From positions 86,493 to 150,492 of the forward strand of contig CAZODA010000003.1 in assembly GCA_964578485.1 (NCBI GenBank): 64,000 nucleotides of DNA, given 5' to 3'. The DNA is from CAZODA01 sp964578485 (GTDB lineage: Bacteria; Bacteroidota; Bacteroidia; Bacteroidales; Marinilabiliaceae). The notes beneath the pieces were generated by a model that ran no database searches, had not been told where the DNA came from, and saw only the letters and a program-made list of their open reading frames with translations. The position numbers and the translations under genes were made by a program. Positions 45,727 to 55,058 of this stretch are shown here, in pieces (the first letter of the stretch is position 1; every line of letters starts with the position of its first letter).

Positions 45727-47841
45727 TTATTTTTTAACCAGGCCCCTTTGTTTTAACAATGGTTCTATTCCAGGCTCTTTACCACGGAATGCAATATACA
45801 TATCCATTGCTTTACGGCTTCCTCCTCTTTCTAACACTTCTTTACGCAGTTTATTTGCTGTTTGCGGATCAAAGAGATCTCCGGTTTCAACAAAAGCTTC
45901 AAAAGCGTCAGCATCGAGTATTCCCGACCATATATAGCTATAATAGCCAGCGGAATAGCCACCGGAGAATATATGTGCAAAATGTGTACTTCCATGTCTG
46001 AAATATATTTCATCCATCATATTGTAGCGTTTTTGCACTTCATGTTCAAAGGTATCAACATCAAATGGTTCATAAAACTCTATGGTATGATAATCCATGT
46101 CGAGTAAGGCCGATGCAAGGAATTCGACTGTAGCAAAACCTTGGTTGAAATATGAAGCAGCTTCTATTTTTGCAAGCAATTCATCGGGTATGGCTTCTCC
46201 TGTTTTATAATGTTTTGCAAACATCTTTAGCACTTGCGGATGTTTGGCCCAATTCTCTAACAATTGCGAGGGCATTTCCACAAAGTCACGTGGTACTGAG
46301 GTTCCGGATAATCCGGGATATGTAACTTTAGATAATAGTCCGTGTATAGCATGTCCGAATTCATGGAAAAAGGTAGTCATTTCATCGAAGGTCAGCAATG
46401 CCGGTTGTCCGGCAGCGGGTTCAGTAAAATTACATACTATTGTTATTACCGGGCTTACAAATTCACCGTCAGGATTAATTCGCTGATCTCGGTAGCTGCT
46501 CATCCATGCTCCTCCTCTTTTACTTGCCCTTGGGTGCATATCCATATAAAGCACTCCAAGATGTGATCCATCTGCATCTAACACCTGCCAAGCTGTAGCA
46601 TCGGGATGATATACCGGTAAATCCTTACGTTCGGTAAAGTTTAATCCATAAAGTTTATTTACCACCATAAAAATCCCCTCACGCACATTTGAAAGTTCGA
46701 AATATTGGCTAATTTCTTCTTCATCAAGGTCGTATTTCGCTTTACGAACTTTTTCTGCGTAATATCGCCAATCCCAGTATTCCAAGTCAAAATCACCACC
46801 TTCGCTATTTATCATTTTCTGAAATTCAGCAGCTTCTTCACGTGCCATTGGCAGGGCAGCTTCCCAAAGTTCGGACAGGAAAGATTCAACTATTTCCACA
46901 TTTTCCGCCATTCTATTCTCAAGGGCATAATCGGCGAACCTGTTATATCCAAGCATTTTGGAGCGTTCTAAACGTAGTTCTATCATTTTGTTTATAAGCT
47001 CCTGATTATTATTTTCATTATCATTATTCCCTCTTAATATATATGCTTGGTTTAATTTTTCTCTAAGGTCACGATTATCGGCATAGCTAAGAAAAGGCAT
47101 TACACTGGGATTTTGCAAAGTAAAGAGCCATTCACCTTGCTTTTCATTTTCATCAATAGCAGCAGCGGCTTCAACTGCAGCTGCAATTATTGATTCGGGC
47201 ATTCCTTTAAGATCATTCTCATCATCTATCCACAGTCTATAATTATTTACATCAGCCAATACATTCTCACCAAATTTTAAAGATAGTTGCGATAATTCCT
47301 GATTAATTTCTCGAAAGCGTTCTTGTTTATCTTCAGGCAATGCAGCTCCATTTCTGACGAAACTTTCATATGTTTCTTTAAGTAGCATGCTTTGCTCTTC
47401 TGTGAGATCAAATTCATCCTGATTTTCAAATACAGATTTCACTTTTGCAAAAAGGTCAGCATTAAGTCTTATATTATCGCTATGTTCGGAAAGCATACTT
47501 GAAGCTTCACGGGCAATAATCTGGATTTCTTCTGAAGTATTACATGAGTTATAATTAAAAAACACTGAAGAAACTTTATTCAACAATTCTCCACTATAAT
47601 CAATTGCTGCAATAGTATTTTCGAAATTCGCACTTTCGGAATTATTTATTATTGAAGCAATATCTTTTTCATGCTGTTTGATACCTTCCTTAAAGGCAGG
47701 CATAAAATGGGAGTTCTCAATTAAATGAAATGGAGGAACACCAAAAGGTGTATCATAAGATGTTAAGAAAGGATTTTCATCCTGCTTAATACATGAGGCC
47801 ATAAACACTAAAATTAATAGTACAATAATATTTTTTTTCAT
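45727..47841 (-). CDS. M3-family metallopeptidase, peptidyl-dipeptidase Dcp-like lipoprotein
   Basis: This 704-aa zinc peptidase would cleave oligopeptides, typically removing C-terminal dipeptides. The zinc motif HEFGHAIHG lies in FDEMTTFFHEFGHAIHGLLS, and the third ligand region (FVEMPSQLLENW) follows. A lipoprotein signal (LVFMASC) places it in the periplasm, as for other Bacteroidota Dcp proteins. It lies 71 bp upstream of the TlpA-like gene on the same strand. Confidence 0.93.
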   Translation of the reverse strand: MKKNIIVLLILVFMASCIKQDENPFLTSYDTPFGVPPFHLIENSHFMPAFKEGIKQHEKDIASIINNSESANFENTIAAIDYSGELLNKVSSVFFNYNSCNTSEEIQIIAREASSMLSEHSDNIRLNADLFAKVKSVFENQDEFDLTEEQSMLLKETYESFVRNGAALPEDKQERFREINQELSQLSLKFGENVLADVNNYRLWIDDENDLKGMPESIIAAAVEAAAAIDENEKQGEWLFTLQNPSVMPFLSYADNRDLREKLNQAYILRGNNDNENNNQELINKMIELRLERSKMLGYNRFADYALENRMAENVEIVESFLSELWEAALPMAREEAAEFQKMINSEGGDFDLEYWDWRYYAEKVRKAKYDLDEEEISQYFELSNVREGIFMVVNKLYGLNFTERKDLPVYHPDATAWQVLDADGSHLGVLYMDMHPRASKRGGAWMSSYRDQRINPDGEFVSPVITIVCNFTEPAAGQPALLTFDEMTTFFHEFGHAIHGLLSKVTYPGLSGTSVPRDFVEMPSQLLENWAKHPQVLKMFAKHYKTGEAIPDELLAKIEAASYFNQGFATVEFLASALLDMDYHTIEFYEPFDVDTFEHEVQKRYNMMDEIYFRHGSTHFAHIFSGGYSAGYYSYIWSGILDADAFEAFVETGDLFDPQTANKLRKEVLERGGSRKAMDMYIAFRGKEPGIEPLLKQRGLVKK

Positions 47842-48146
47842 TTCAAAGGATATTTTAGGGATGAGAATTAAATTTTATAAATAAAAAACACAAGCTACTT
47901 TTCAATATTATAAAAGAAGCTGTCAAATATAACAATTGTAATTCAATGCATCAACAATAAGTATCAGCTTATTAATAAGAATAAAAAAAAATTAGTTCAA
48001 GGTCATTTCAGTAAAATGTATAGGCTGTTTAAAAAATGCGATAAAAATTTATTGCATTGGGATTAAAATTATTTTTTGTCTGAATTGCTTATTTATTAAT
48101 TATTTCATATTTTTCACTTATTATTCAAAAATATAACCCGATACCT
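47842..48146. other. Divergent intergenic region with no recognised feature
   Basis: 305 bp of AT-rich sequence between the divergent M3 peptidase and DUF2851 genes. It must hold both promoters, but I see no clear TTG-N19/20-TAnnTTTG match and no conserved structure. Confidence 0.4.
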
Positions 48147-49418
48147 ATGACAGAGGATTTTCTTCATTACATTTGGAAACACAAGCTTTATCGTCGGAAC
48201 AATTTTTACACCCACTCCGGCGAATCACTTGAAATTATACATCCCGGCATACACAACAGCGATTCGGGCCCTGATTTTTTTAATGCTAAAATTAAAATCG
48301 ATGGTACCCTATGGGCCGGGAACGTTGAAATTCATCTTAGGGCTTCAGACTGGAACAGGCATAATCATCATAAGGATAAGGCATATAACAATGTTATACT
48401 TCATGTTGTATTCGACAATGATGTCAGTTGTTTCAATTCTAACAAGCAAGAAATACCAGCTTATAAGATATCGGTAGAGCCTCATATGATTAAAGCTTAC
48501 CAAGGACTTCAGAGCAATCAGAGCTGGATACCTTGTTCGAATCTTTTAAAGGAAATTTCACAATTTGAATTAAAAAACTGGCTCGATCGAATGATGATTG
48601 AAAAGCTTGAAAAGAAAAGTGATGACATTCAAAAACTACTCACCCAATACCGTAATGACTGGGAAGAAGTTTTTTACATAATGCTGGTACGCAATTTTGG
48701 TTTTGGCTTAAATGGTGATGTTTTTGAGCAATTGGCTCGTCAAACTCCTTGGCGGATTATTAAAAAGAACTCTCATGACATAAATCGTTTAGAGGCTATT
48801 TTCTTAGGTCAGGGTGGCTTTTTATCCGATTTGCTTCCCGAAGACGATTACATTAAAATGTTACAACGTGAATATTCAATGTTATCTAAACTTTATGGGC
48901 TCAAAGCTGTTCCATTACACAATTGGAAATTTCTTCGTTTACGTCCTTCAAATTTTCCCACCATACGACTTGTACAGTTAGCAGCCATCTTTAAAGCCGG
49001 AAAAATGAATTTCAGCAAAGTAATAGAGGCCCGAAATCCTAAGGAATTAAAAGCTTTATTTAATCAAGGGGTTTCAAAATATTGGCATAAGCATTACCGG
49101 CCCGGTGCTGAATCACCTTTTTCGAAAAAATCTATCGGTGACAGTTCCAAGGAGTTATTAATTATCAACACCTTTGTTCCCTTTGTTTTTATTTACGGCA
49201 AAAATCGTGGTAATGAACAATTATGCGATCTTAGCTTTAATTGGTTAAAGGGTTTAAAGCCTGAAAAAAACTCCATTATCAATAATTTCATGAAAGCAGG
49301 GATTGAAGTAAATAATTCTGCTCACAGTCAGGCTTTAGTTCATCTTTATCAAAGTTATTGTCGCTTAAAGAAATGTCTTCACTGCAGGATAGGTCATTTG
49401 TTAATTGCAAATCCCTGA
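48147..49418 (+). CDS. DUF2851 family protein
   Basis: The 423-aa protein matches DUF2851 along its length, from MTEDFLHYIWKHKLYR through IHPGIHNSDSGPDFFNAKIKIDGTLWAGNVEIHLRASDWNRH to the C-terminal Cys/His segment (CRLKKCLHCRIGHLL). The acidic and basic residues in the GPDFFNAK and GNVEIH stretches resemble a PD-(D/E)XK-type nuclease core, but no function is established for the family. No signal peptide is present, so it is cytoplasmic. It is restricted mainly to Bacteroidota. Confidence 0.85.
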   Translation: MTEDFLHYIWKHKLYRRNNFYTHSGESLEIIHPGIHNSDSGPDFFNAKIKIDGTLWAGNVEIHLRASDWNRHNHHKDKAYNNVILHVVFDNDVSCFNSNKQEIPAYKISVEPHMIKAYQGLQSNQSWIPCSNLLKEISQFELKNWLDRMMIEKLEKKSDDIQKLLTQYRNDWEEVFYIMLVRNFGFGLNGDVFEQLARQTPWRIIKKNSHDINRLEAIFLGQGGFLSDLLPEDDYIKMLQREYSMLSKLYGLKAVPLHNWKFLRLRPSNFPTIRLVQLAAIFKAGKMNFSKVIEARNPKELKALFNQGVSKYWHKHYRPGAESPFSKKSIGDSSKELLIINTFVPFVFIYGKNRGNEQLCDLSFNWLKGLKPEKNSIINNFMKAGIEVNNSAHSQALVHLYQSYCRLKKCLHCRIGHLLIANP

Positions 49419-49668
49419 TTGAGTTAAAGTCACCAATTTCAATAGAAAACAACTATGGCTATTACCATCAATTCCGGACTTTTAGAAAACTTTAATTTTT
49501 AATCTAACTTTGTAATTGATTATTATTAATTGTTATTTTATTAATTACGATAACAGGTTTTCATCAGGCTTCGCCATTATTTTTTCTAAAACATAAAACT
49601 TTAGCTCTCCAAATCAGTATAACATTGAATTCACTAATAAGATTCTGAATTATAATTATTTTTAAAAC

Positions 49669-50748
49669 ATGAAAAAGGGTGTTTTTTTATTAATCATTAT
49701 TTTTTTTAGTTTTTCGGCTTTTTCTCAAAAATTAAAACCTGTAATTTCATTTGAGACAACGGTATATGATTTTGGTTCAATAAATGAAGAAGATGGGTCT
49801 GTAAGTTACACTTTTCATTTTTCCAATACAGGTAATCAGCCATTAGTTATCCACAATGTACGTACTTCCTGTAGATGTACGGCACCTAACTGGAGCAGGG
49901 CACCTATTCAGCCCGGCGGTAAGGGTCAGATAGAAGTTGTTTACGATCCTACTAATCGGCCCGGCAATTTTAACCAATCCATTACTATATACAGCAATTC
50001 AAAACAGGGTACTTCCCTACTTCGCCTTGTGGGTAATGTAATAAAGGAGTCAGAATCCATCAAGGAGCTATATCCTCGTGATATGGGCAGTATTCGTTTA
50101 AAATCATCATATTTTTCTTTTGGCAGAATTAACAAGGGAGAGCAAAAAGAAGAAAATTTAGAAATCATCAATGTTTCTAATGAGCCGGTTTCGGTATCAT
50201 TTACAAACATTCCCTCTCATATAAATGTAGTTATGATCCCTGAGGTATTATCGCCCGGTGAAAGTGGTCTATTTCGCTGTTTATTTGACGCTTCAAAGAT
50301 TAATGAATGGGGTTTTGTTTCTCATAATATCCCTGTATCAGTCAACGATACTCCTGCCCGTTTAAACCGCATCAGTATAAATGCGACAATTGAAGAAGAT
50401 TTCTCTTTATGGTCGGACGAAGAGTTGGCAAATGCTCCCGGCATCAATTTTAATGAGAATGTATATAACTTCGATGAAGTTAAGCAGGGTGTTTTAGTTC
50501 GGCATAATTTCACCATTAACAACACAGGTAAATCAGATCTTATAATTCGCAGGGTTCGCACTTCTTGTGGCTGTACTGCATCCTCTCCTGAAAGGGATGT
50601 TATTCCTCCCGGTGAATCCACCTTGCTTGAGGTAAGTTTTAACACACGAGGAAGGAATGGGCGTCAGAATCAGGCTATTTCCATTTACTCCAATGATCCT
50701 AATAAAAGCTTGTCTGTATTAAGGTTATCGGGTAGTGTTATACAGTAA
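49669..50748 (+). CDS. Secreted protein with repeated DUF1573 domains
   Basis: The 359-aa product has a signal peptide (MKKGVFLLIIIFFSFSAFSQ) and Ig-like beta domains. The DUF1573 signature occurs at about 25-120 (YDFGSINEEDGSVSYTFHFSNTGNQPL and VRTSCRCTAP) and at about 262-355 (YNFDEVKQGVLVRHNFTINNTGKSDL and VRTSCGCTAS), with a more distant domain between them. These domains resemble the ASPM/SPD-2/Hydin fold and probably mediate protein contacts in the envelope. A TAACTTTG box at 49505-49512 would leave a leader of about 150 bases. Confidence 0.85.
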   Translation: MKKGVFLLIIIFFSFSAFSQKLKPVISFETTVYDFGSINEEDGSVSYTFHFSNTGNQPLVIHNVRTSCRCTAPNWSRAPIQPGGKGQIEVVYDPTNRPGNFNQSITIYSNSKQGTSLLRLVGNVIKESESIKELYPRDMGSIRLKSSYFSFGRINKGEQKEENLEIINVSNEPVSVSFTNIPSHINVVMIPEVLSPGESGLFRCLFDASKINEWGFVSHNIPVSVNDTPARLNRISINATIEEDFSLWSDEELANAPGINFNENVYNFDEVKQGVLVRHNFTINNTGKSDLIIRRVRTSCGCTASSPERDVIPPGESTLLEVSFNTRGRNGRQNQAISIYSNDPNKSLSVLRLSGSVIQ

Positions 50749-50825
50749 AACAAGTATTTAAATTAAGAAAAACATCAAGGAAAAGGAAAAATATCAGTTA
50801 TCTTTGTGTGTTTAAAACAATTTAG

Positions 50826-51935
50826 ATGGGAGATAGTAAGGAATCGAAACACATAGAGAATAATCCTGAATTTAAAAATCTCAATGTAAATAAAGGTATT
50901 GAGCAACCATCGTCGGTTAATCGGGAGGCGGTTCAACGTTTTTTGGACAAACGGCCAAAGGATTTTTCTTTATCTGAGTATGTTGAAGGTATTTTATCGG
51001 GCAATATCACTATTTTAAGTCGTGCTGTCACACTTATAGAAAGCGTTCTCCCTGCTCATCAAGATTTAGCTCAGGAAATAATTCTACGTTGTCTTCCCTA
51101 TTCCGGTAAATCTGTACGTCTTGGAATAACCGGCATACCCGGTGCAGGCAAAAGCACCTTTATCGAAGCCTTAGGATGCTATCTTACGGAGCGTGGTCAT
51201 AAGCTTGCTGTTTTAGCTATTGATCCGAGCAGCGAGCGTTCTAAAGGGAGCATTCTTGGTGATAAGACCCGCATGGAGAAACTATCAATAAATCCGGATG
51301 CCTATATCAGGCCATCTCCTTCTGCCGGTTCCCTTGGAGGGGTAGCACAAAAAACGCGCGAGACCATTATACTCTGTGAAGCTGCCGGCTTCGACACCAT
51401 CTTTGTTGAAACCGTAGGCGTTGGACAAAGTGAAACAGCTGTTCACTCCATGGTTGATTTCTTTTTATTGATATTAATTGCCGGTGCCGGTGACGAGTTA
51501 CAAGGAATAAAAAGAGGTATAATGGAAATGGCCGATGGTATAGTAATTAATAAAGCAGATGGTCAAAACATTCATAAAGCAAATTTAGCTCGTTCTCAAT
51601 ACAAGGGTGCTATACAATTAATGCCACCAAATAAAAATGGCTGGAAGCCATCGGTTCTTACCTGTTCAGCTTTACATTCCTTTGGTATTGCAGAAATATG
51701 GGAAATGATTGAGAAATTTAAAGCTCACACACTTTCTAATAATTCTTTTAGTCTCAATCGCCAGGAACAATCAAGTTATTGGATGTTTGAAACAATTAAC
51801 AACAAAATAAAAAATAATTTCTACCAAAACCCCTTAATCCGAGAAAAAATAAACGAATTAGAACCACTTGTAAAGACCGGGAAATTAAGCTCATTTGAGG
51901 CAGCAAAACAACTTCTCAAACTCTATCAATTTTAA
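50826..51935 (+). CDS. meaB: Methylmalonyl-CoA mutase-associated GTPase
   Basis: MeaB is the G3E-type GTPase that gates cobalamin loading and protects methylmalonyl-CoA mutase. The 369-aa protein has the P-loop GIPGAGKST (103-111), the switch and Mg2+ motifs around ETVGVGQSE and DFFLLILIAGAGDELQGIKRG, and the base motif NKADG. An N-terminal extension of about 40 residues precedes the core. A TATCTTTG -7-like box lies at 50799-50806. The mutase genes are not in the window. Confidence 0.94.
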   Translation: MGDSKESKHIENNPEFKNLNVNKGIEQPSSVNREAVQRFLDKRPKDFSLSEYVEGILSGNITILSRAVTLIESVLPAHQDLAQEIILRCLPYSGKSVRLGITGIPGAGKSTFIEALGCYLTERGHKLAVLAIDPSSERSKGSILGDKTRMEKLSINPDAYIRPSPSAGSLGGVAQKTRETIILCEAAGFDTIFVETVGVGQSETAVHSMVDFFLLILIAGAGDELQGIKRGIMEMADGIVINKADGQNIHKANLARSQYKGAIQLMPPNKNGWKPSVLTCSALHSFGIAEIWEMIEKFKAHTLSNNSFSLNRQEQSSYWMFETINNKIKNNFYQNPLIREKINELEPLVKTGKLSSFEAAKQLLKLYQF

Positions 51936-52095
51936 AAACAAAAATTCTAACAAAAAAGTGCTGTAATCAGGTATTTTTTCACCTACTTTACATTTTTAAA
52001 TTAAAATAACAACAAGCTCCGACCCGTTTAAACAATTTTAAACTCAATGTATTAACTAAGTGCTGAGTTATTATCACAAAAACAAATAACATAAT

Positions 52096-53196
52096 ATGAA
52101 AAAAATTATTTTAGGAATGGCTTTATTAGCAGCCATGACATGTTGTTCATCTAACAGTTACAAAATTTCGGGCAAGCTCGAAGATGTTACTGTTGGCACC
52201 GTTCATTTAAAGAAAGTTGGTTTATATGGTATTGAAGATATTGACTCAACAAGTCTGACGGGTGGTGAATTTATTTTTGAGGGGAAAGTTGATTACCCCG
52301 AATTACATTTAATTTTTTATGAAGACAAACAGGCGCCCATTTTATTTTTCCTTGAGAATGCCAATATTTCAATTACTGCATCTACTGATTTAATGCAGGA
52401 TGCTGTAATAAAGGGCTCCGGTATTAACAATCTATTTAAAAAGTTCAATGACGAAATACCTCATCAAGAAAAAACAGAAGAAATGCGCGAGGAGTTTTTT
52501 ATTGCTCAGAGCTCAAATGATGAGGCTGCCATGCAAAGTATAATAGCCGATATGCAGGTTATAATAGAAGAACAGCAGAAATATTATTTTGATTTTGTCA
52601 TGAACAACAGTAACAATGTTTTAGGTGCTTTTTTAACTTTAAACATGGCTCAAACTTTTTCTGTTGACGAAATGCTTGAGATAACAGATAAACTTGACAA
52701 AAACATGCCTGATCATCCTTATGTTGAGCAATTAAAAGAGTATGTTGCTCCTATGTTGGCTCAACGTGATGCTGAGGAAGCGCTGGCAGTTGGTAACGAA
52801 GCTCCGGAATTCACCTTAGGCGATATTAATGGCAATGAAATAAGTCTTAGTGATTTTAGAGGGAAATATGTATTTATTGATTTTTGGGCCGCATGGTGTA
52901 ATCCGTGCAGGGTAGAGAATCCTGTTCTTAAAGAAGTTTATGATCGTTTCGGCGGCAAGGATTTTGAGATCATAAGTATTTCTTTAGATGAAACTGAAGA
53001 AGCTTGGAAGAAAGCTGTTCAGGAAGACGGTCTTAACTGGGTTCTTCTTCATGACACATTAAATATTGCAGCACAAACTTATATGGTTCAATCAATTCCC
53101 AACACTTGGCTTCTTGATAAAGAAGGGAATATTATAGAAAAACAAATAAGAGGCAGGGAATTAATGGATGTACTTGAAAATTTACTTGAAAATTAA
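52096..53196 (+). CDS. DUF4369 and thioredoxin (TlpA/AhpC-like) lipoprotein
   Basis: The 366-aa product begins with a lipoprotein signal (MALLAAMTCCSS, Cys near 16). An N-terminal DUF4369 domain (about 20-115, ISGKLEDVTVGTVHLKKVGL) is followed by a helical linker and a C-terminal thioredoxin-fold domain (about 230-366) with the redox motif WAAWCNPCRVENP. It probably reduces periplasmic disulfides, as related Bacteroidota TlpA proteins do. It stands alone on the plus strand, with 160 bp to meaB and 240 bp to the ferredoxin gene. Confidence 0.9.
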   Translation: MKKIILGMALLAAMTCCSSNSYKISGKLEDVTVGTVHLKKVGLYGIEDIDSTSLTGGEFIFEGKVDYPELHLIFYEDKQAPILFFLENANISITASTDLMQDAVIKGSGINNLFKKFNDEIPHQEKTEEMREEFFIAQSSNDEAAMQSIIADMQVIIEEQQKYYFDFVMNNSNNVLGAFLTLNMAQTFSVDEMLEITDKLDKNMPDHPYVEQLKEYVAPMLAQRDAEEALAVGNEAPEFTLGDINGNEISLSDFRGKYVFIDFWAAWCNPCRVENPVLKEVYDRFGGKDFEIISISLDETEEAWKKAVQEDGLNWVLLHDTLNIAAQTYMVQSIPNTWLLDKEGNIIEKQIRGRELMDVLENLLEN

Positions 53197-53360
53197 TCTT
53201 AAAGGAAGCAGAATATTTTCAAGTCAAAATTTTTGAGTTATTTTTTATCAGTTTTTAGTTTTGTTTTATATTTTAACATAAAAACCAAAACACAGGCAAC
53301 TAACTGATGTTCAACAAAAAAAGAAAACTTGCTTTATTTAGATTCTTTAAAAATCATTTT

Positions 53361-53391
53361 TTTTGATTAAAATCATTTTTTTTAATCAAAA
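53361..53391. promoter_or_regulatory. FNR/Crp-like dyad upstream of the ferredoxin gene
   Basis: TTTTGATTAAA and TTTAATCAAAA form an 11-bp inverted repeat. Within it TTGATTAAAATCAT (53363-53376) matches the TTGAT-N4-ATCAA FNR-type consensus except for the last base. A TATTTTTG -7-like box follows at 53399-53406. Confidence 0.4.
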
Positions 53392-53436
53392 AACAGGATA
53401 TTTTTGTCCCTTAGTAAAATTTAAAAATTAAAAAAA

Positions 53437-53604
53437 ATGGCTTACGTAATTAATGATGATTGCATTGCTTGTGGTTCATGCATTGACGAGTGTCCGGTTG
53501 AAGCAATATCGGAGGGTGAAATCTATGTCATAGATCCTGAATTATGCACCGATTGTGGTGCTTGTGCAGAGGTATGTCCCACTGACGCAATTCATCCTGC
53601 TTAA
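53437..53604 (+). CDS. 2[4Fe-4S] ferredoxin
   Basis: This 55-aa electron carrier has two complete cluster motifs, CxxCxxCxxxCP, with Cys9, 12, 15 and 19 and Cys37, 40, 43 and 47. The length and symmetry are those of the small clostridial-type ferredoxins that serve pyruvate:ferredoxin oxidoreductase and hydrogenases, which suggests low-potential anaerobic metabolism. It is monocistronic, with an FNR-like dyad upstream and a terminator 14 bp downstream. Confidence 0.95.
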   Translation: MAYVINDDCIACGSCIDECPVEAISEGEIYVIDPELCTDCGACAEVCPTDAIHPA

Positions 53605-53617
53605 GAATAAAAAAATT

Positions 53618-53648
53618 GAAGCTGTCTCACAAGGACAGCTTTTTTTCT
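53618..53648 (+). terminator. Terminator after the ferredoxin gene
   Basis: AAGCTGTC and GACAGCTT form a perfect 8-bp stem around TCACAAG, followed by TTTTTT. Confidence 0.8.
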
Positions 53649-54218
53649 TTAAATATTTAATGGAATTATAACATCATCTATATAAAAATCATGTGCTTCC
53701 ATTGGTATTTCAGCTATTAGCTGGTATGAAAATCCCAGGCCTATTTTAGCTGCCTTTTGCATTTTCGGCAGCAGCTTGTCATAATATGCTGCTCCTCTAC
53801 CGAGTCTCCCTCCTTTTCTATCGAAAGCCATTCCCGGCACAAGTATTAAATCCACATTGTCATAGTCTGTAAACTCTTCTCCTTTAGGTTCCATAATTTT
53901 ATATTTTCCCATTGGATATAGAGTATCACCCCATTTATACCTTCGAAGTATCAGTCGGTCTCCGGCAACACAGGGTAGTAAGAATTCTTTTTCATTTACA
54001 AAATTTTCCATAAGAGGTCTAAGATCCACCTCATCTTTCATAGGCCAAAAAGCCATAATAAGCTTAGCTTCTTTAAATATTTCGTTATTTTCAATTAAGC
54101 TTATAAGTTTTAAATTTTCTTTTTGATGTTGTTCCGGTGTGGAGTTTTTCTTTTTTTGCAATATTTCTTTTCTAATATTTTTTTTGTCTTTAGTCAGATC
54201 AGATTTATTTTTATCCAT
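53649..54218 (-). CDS. 5-formyltetrahydrofolate cyclo-ligase
   Basis: The 189-aa enzyme converts 5-formyl-THF to 5,10-methenyl-THF with ATP. The family motifs are present: KKNIRKEILQKK at the N-terminus, IMAFWPMKDEVDLRPLM, and the C-terminal LVPGMAFDRKGGRLGRGAAYYDKLL. It is the second of two close minus-strand genes, 11 bp after the nitrilase gene. Confidence 0.93.
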   Translation of the reverse strand: MDKNKSDLTKDKKNIRKEILQKKKNSTPEQHQKENLKLISLIENNEIFKEAKLIMAFWPMKDEVDLRPLMENFVNEKEFLLPCVAGDRLILRRYKWGDTLYPMGKYKIMEPKGEEFTDYDNVDLILVPGMAFDRKGGRLGRGAAYYDKLLPKMQKAAKIGLGFSYQLIAEIPMEAHDFYIDDVIIPLNI

Positions 54219-54229
54219 TATAATAAAAT

Positions 54230-55018
54230 TTACAAAATATTAATCCCATAAACTTCAGGTCTTCGATCGTTAAACAAATTATTATCTGGTGTAATTTGCT
54301 TGTTTTCAGCAATTGCCGGATCTATTTCAGCTATTAAGGCCTGTTGTTTTCTTCTTTTTCCTTTAAATATAAACTCGCCATAGGGTGAGATAAGTGCAGA
54401 TTGACCTGTAAAATTACATTCTCGTTCTTTTCCTATTCTATTTGCTGAGGCAACAAATATTCTATTTGTTATGGCATAAGCCGGCAGGGCTTTATAGCAC
54501 CAAGGCAATACAATATTGGAAGGATGACATATAATTTGCACATTTTTTAAAGCCATCAAGCGCCATATTTCAGGGAACATCCAGTCGAAGCAGATCAACA
54601 TTCCAATTTTTCCCCAGGGGCTGTCAAAAACAGGCAGACCAAGATTTCCTTTTTCAAAGAAAAGTTTTTCTTTTCCAAACAGATGTAGCTTACGATAAAG
54701 GCCGATTACACCTTCCCCATTAATTAATACAGCTGAATTGTATAATCTATCTCCTTCTCTTTCATTTATACCACAAACGAACCAACTATTTCGGTTTTGT
54801 GCCTCCTTCATTAAAAATCGAACAAGCATACTATCATTCACTTTTTCTGATGCTAATATTGCTTCATCCTTAGTTTTAAAAGCATATCCACTTGAGGCCA
54901 ATTCCGGTAGCACCCACAGATTGGCATAAGCTGCTTTATTCAACATTTTTTCAATAACAGACAGATTATATCTGATATCATTAATTTTTGGTGCATATTG
55001 GAGGACACCTATTTTCAT
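54230..55018 (-). CDS. Nitrilase-superfamily carbon-nitrogen hydrolase
   Basis: The 262-aa amidohydrolase has the complete nitrilase triad: Glu39 in LPELASSGY, Lys110 in YRKLHLFGKEK and Cys143 in MLICFDWMFPE. It resembles the short aliphatic amidases and omega-amidase-like enzymes; the substrate cannot be assigned. It lies between gldB and the 5-formyl-THF cyclo-ligase, with short gaps (40 and 11 bp), so the three may form one minus-strand transcript. Confidence 0.9.
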   Translation of the reverse strand: MKIGVLQYAPKINDIRYNLSVIEKMLNKAAYANLWVLPELASSGYAFKTKDEAILASEKVNDSMLVRFLMKEAQNRNSWFVCGINEREGDRLYNSAVLINGEGVIGLYRKLHLFGKEKLFFEKGNLGLPVFDSPWGKIGMLICFDWMFPEIWRLMALKNVQIICHPSNIVLPWCYKALPAYAITNRIFVASANRIGKERECNFTGQSALISPYGEFIFKGKRRKQQALIAEIDPAIAENKQITPDNNLFNDRRPEVYGINIL

Positions 55019-55058
55019 TTTTTAAATAATTAAAAGACAGGGCTTCATTTATTTTTCT

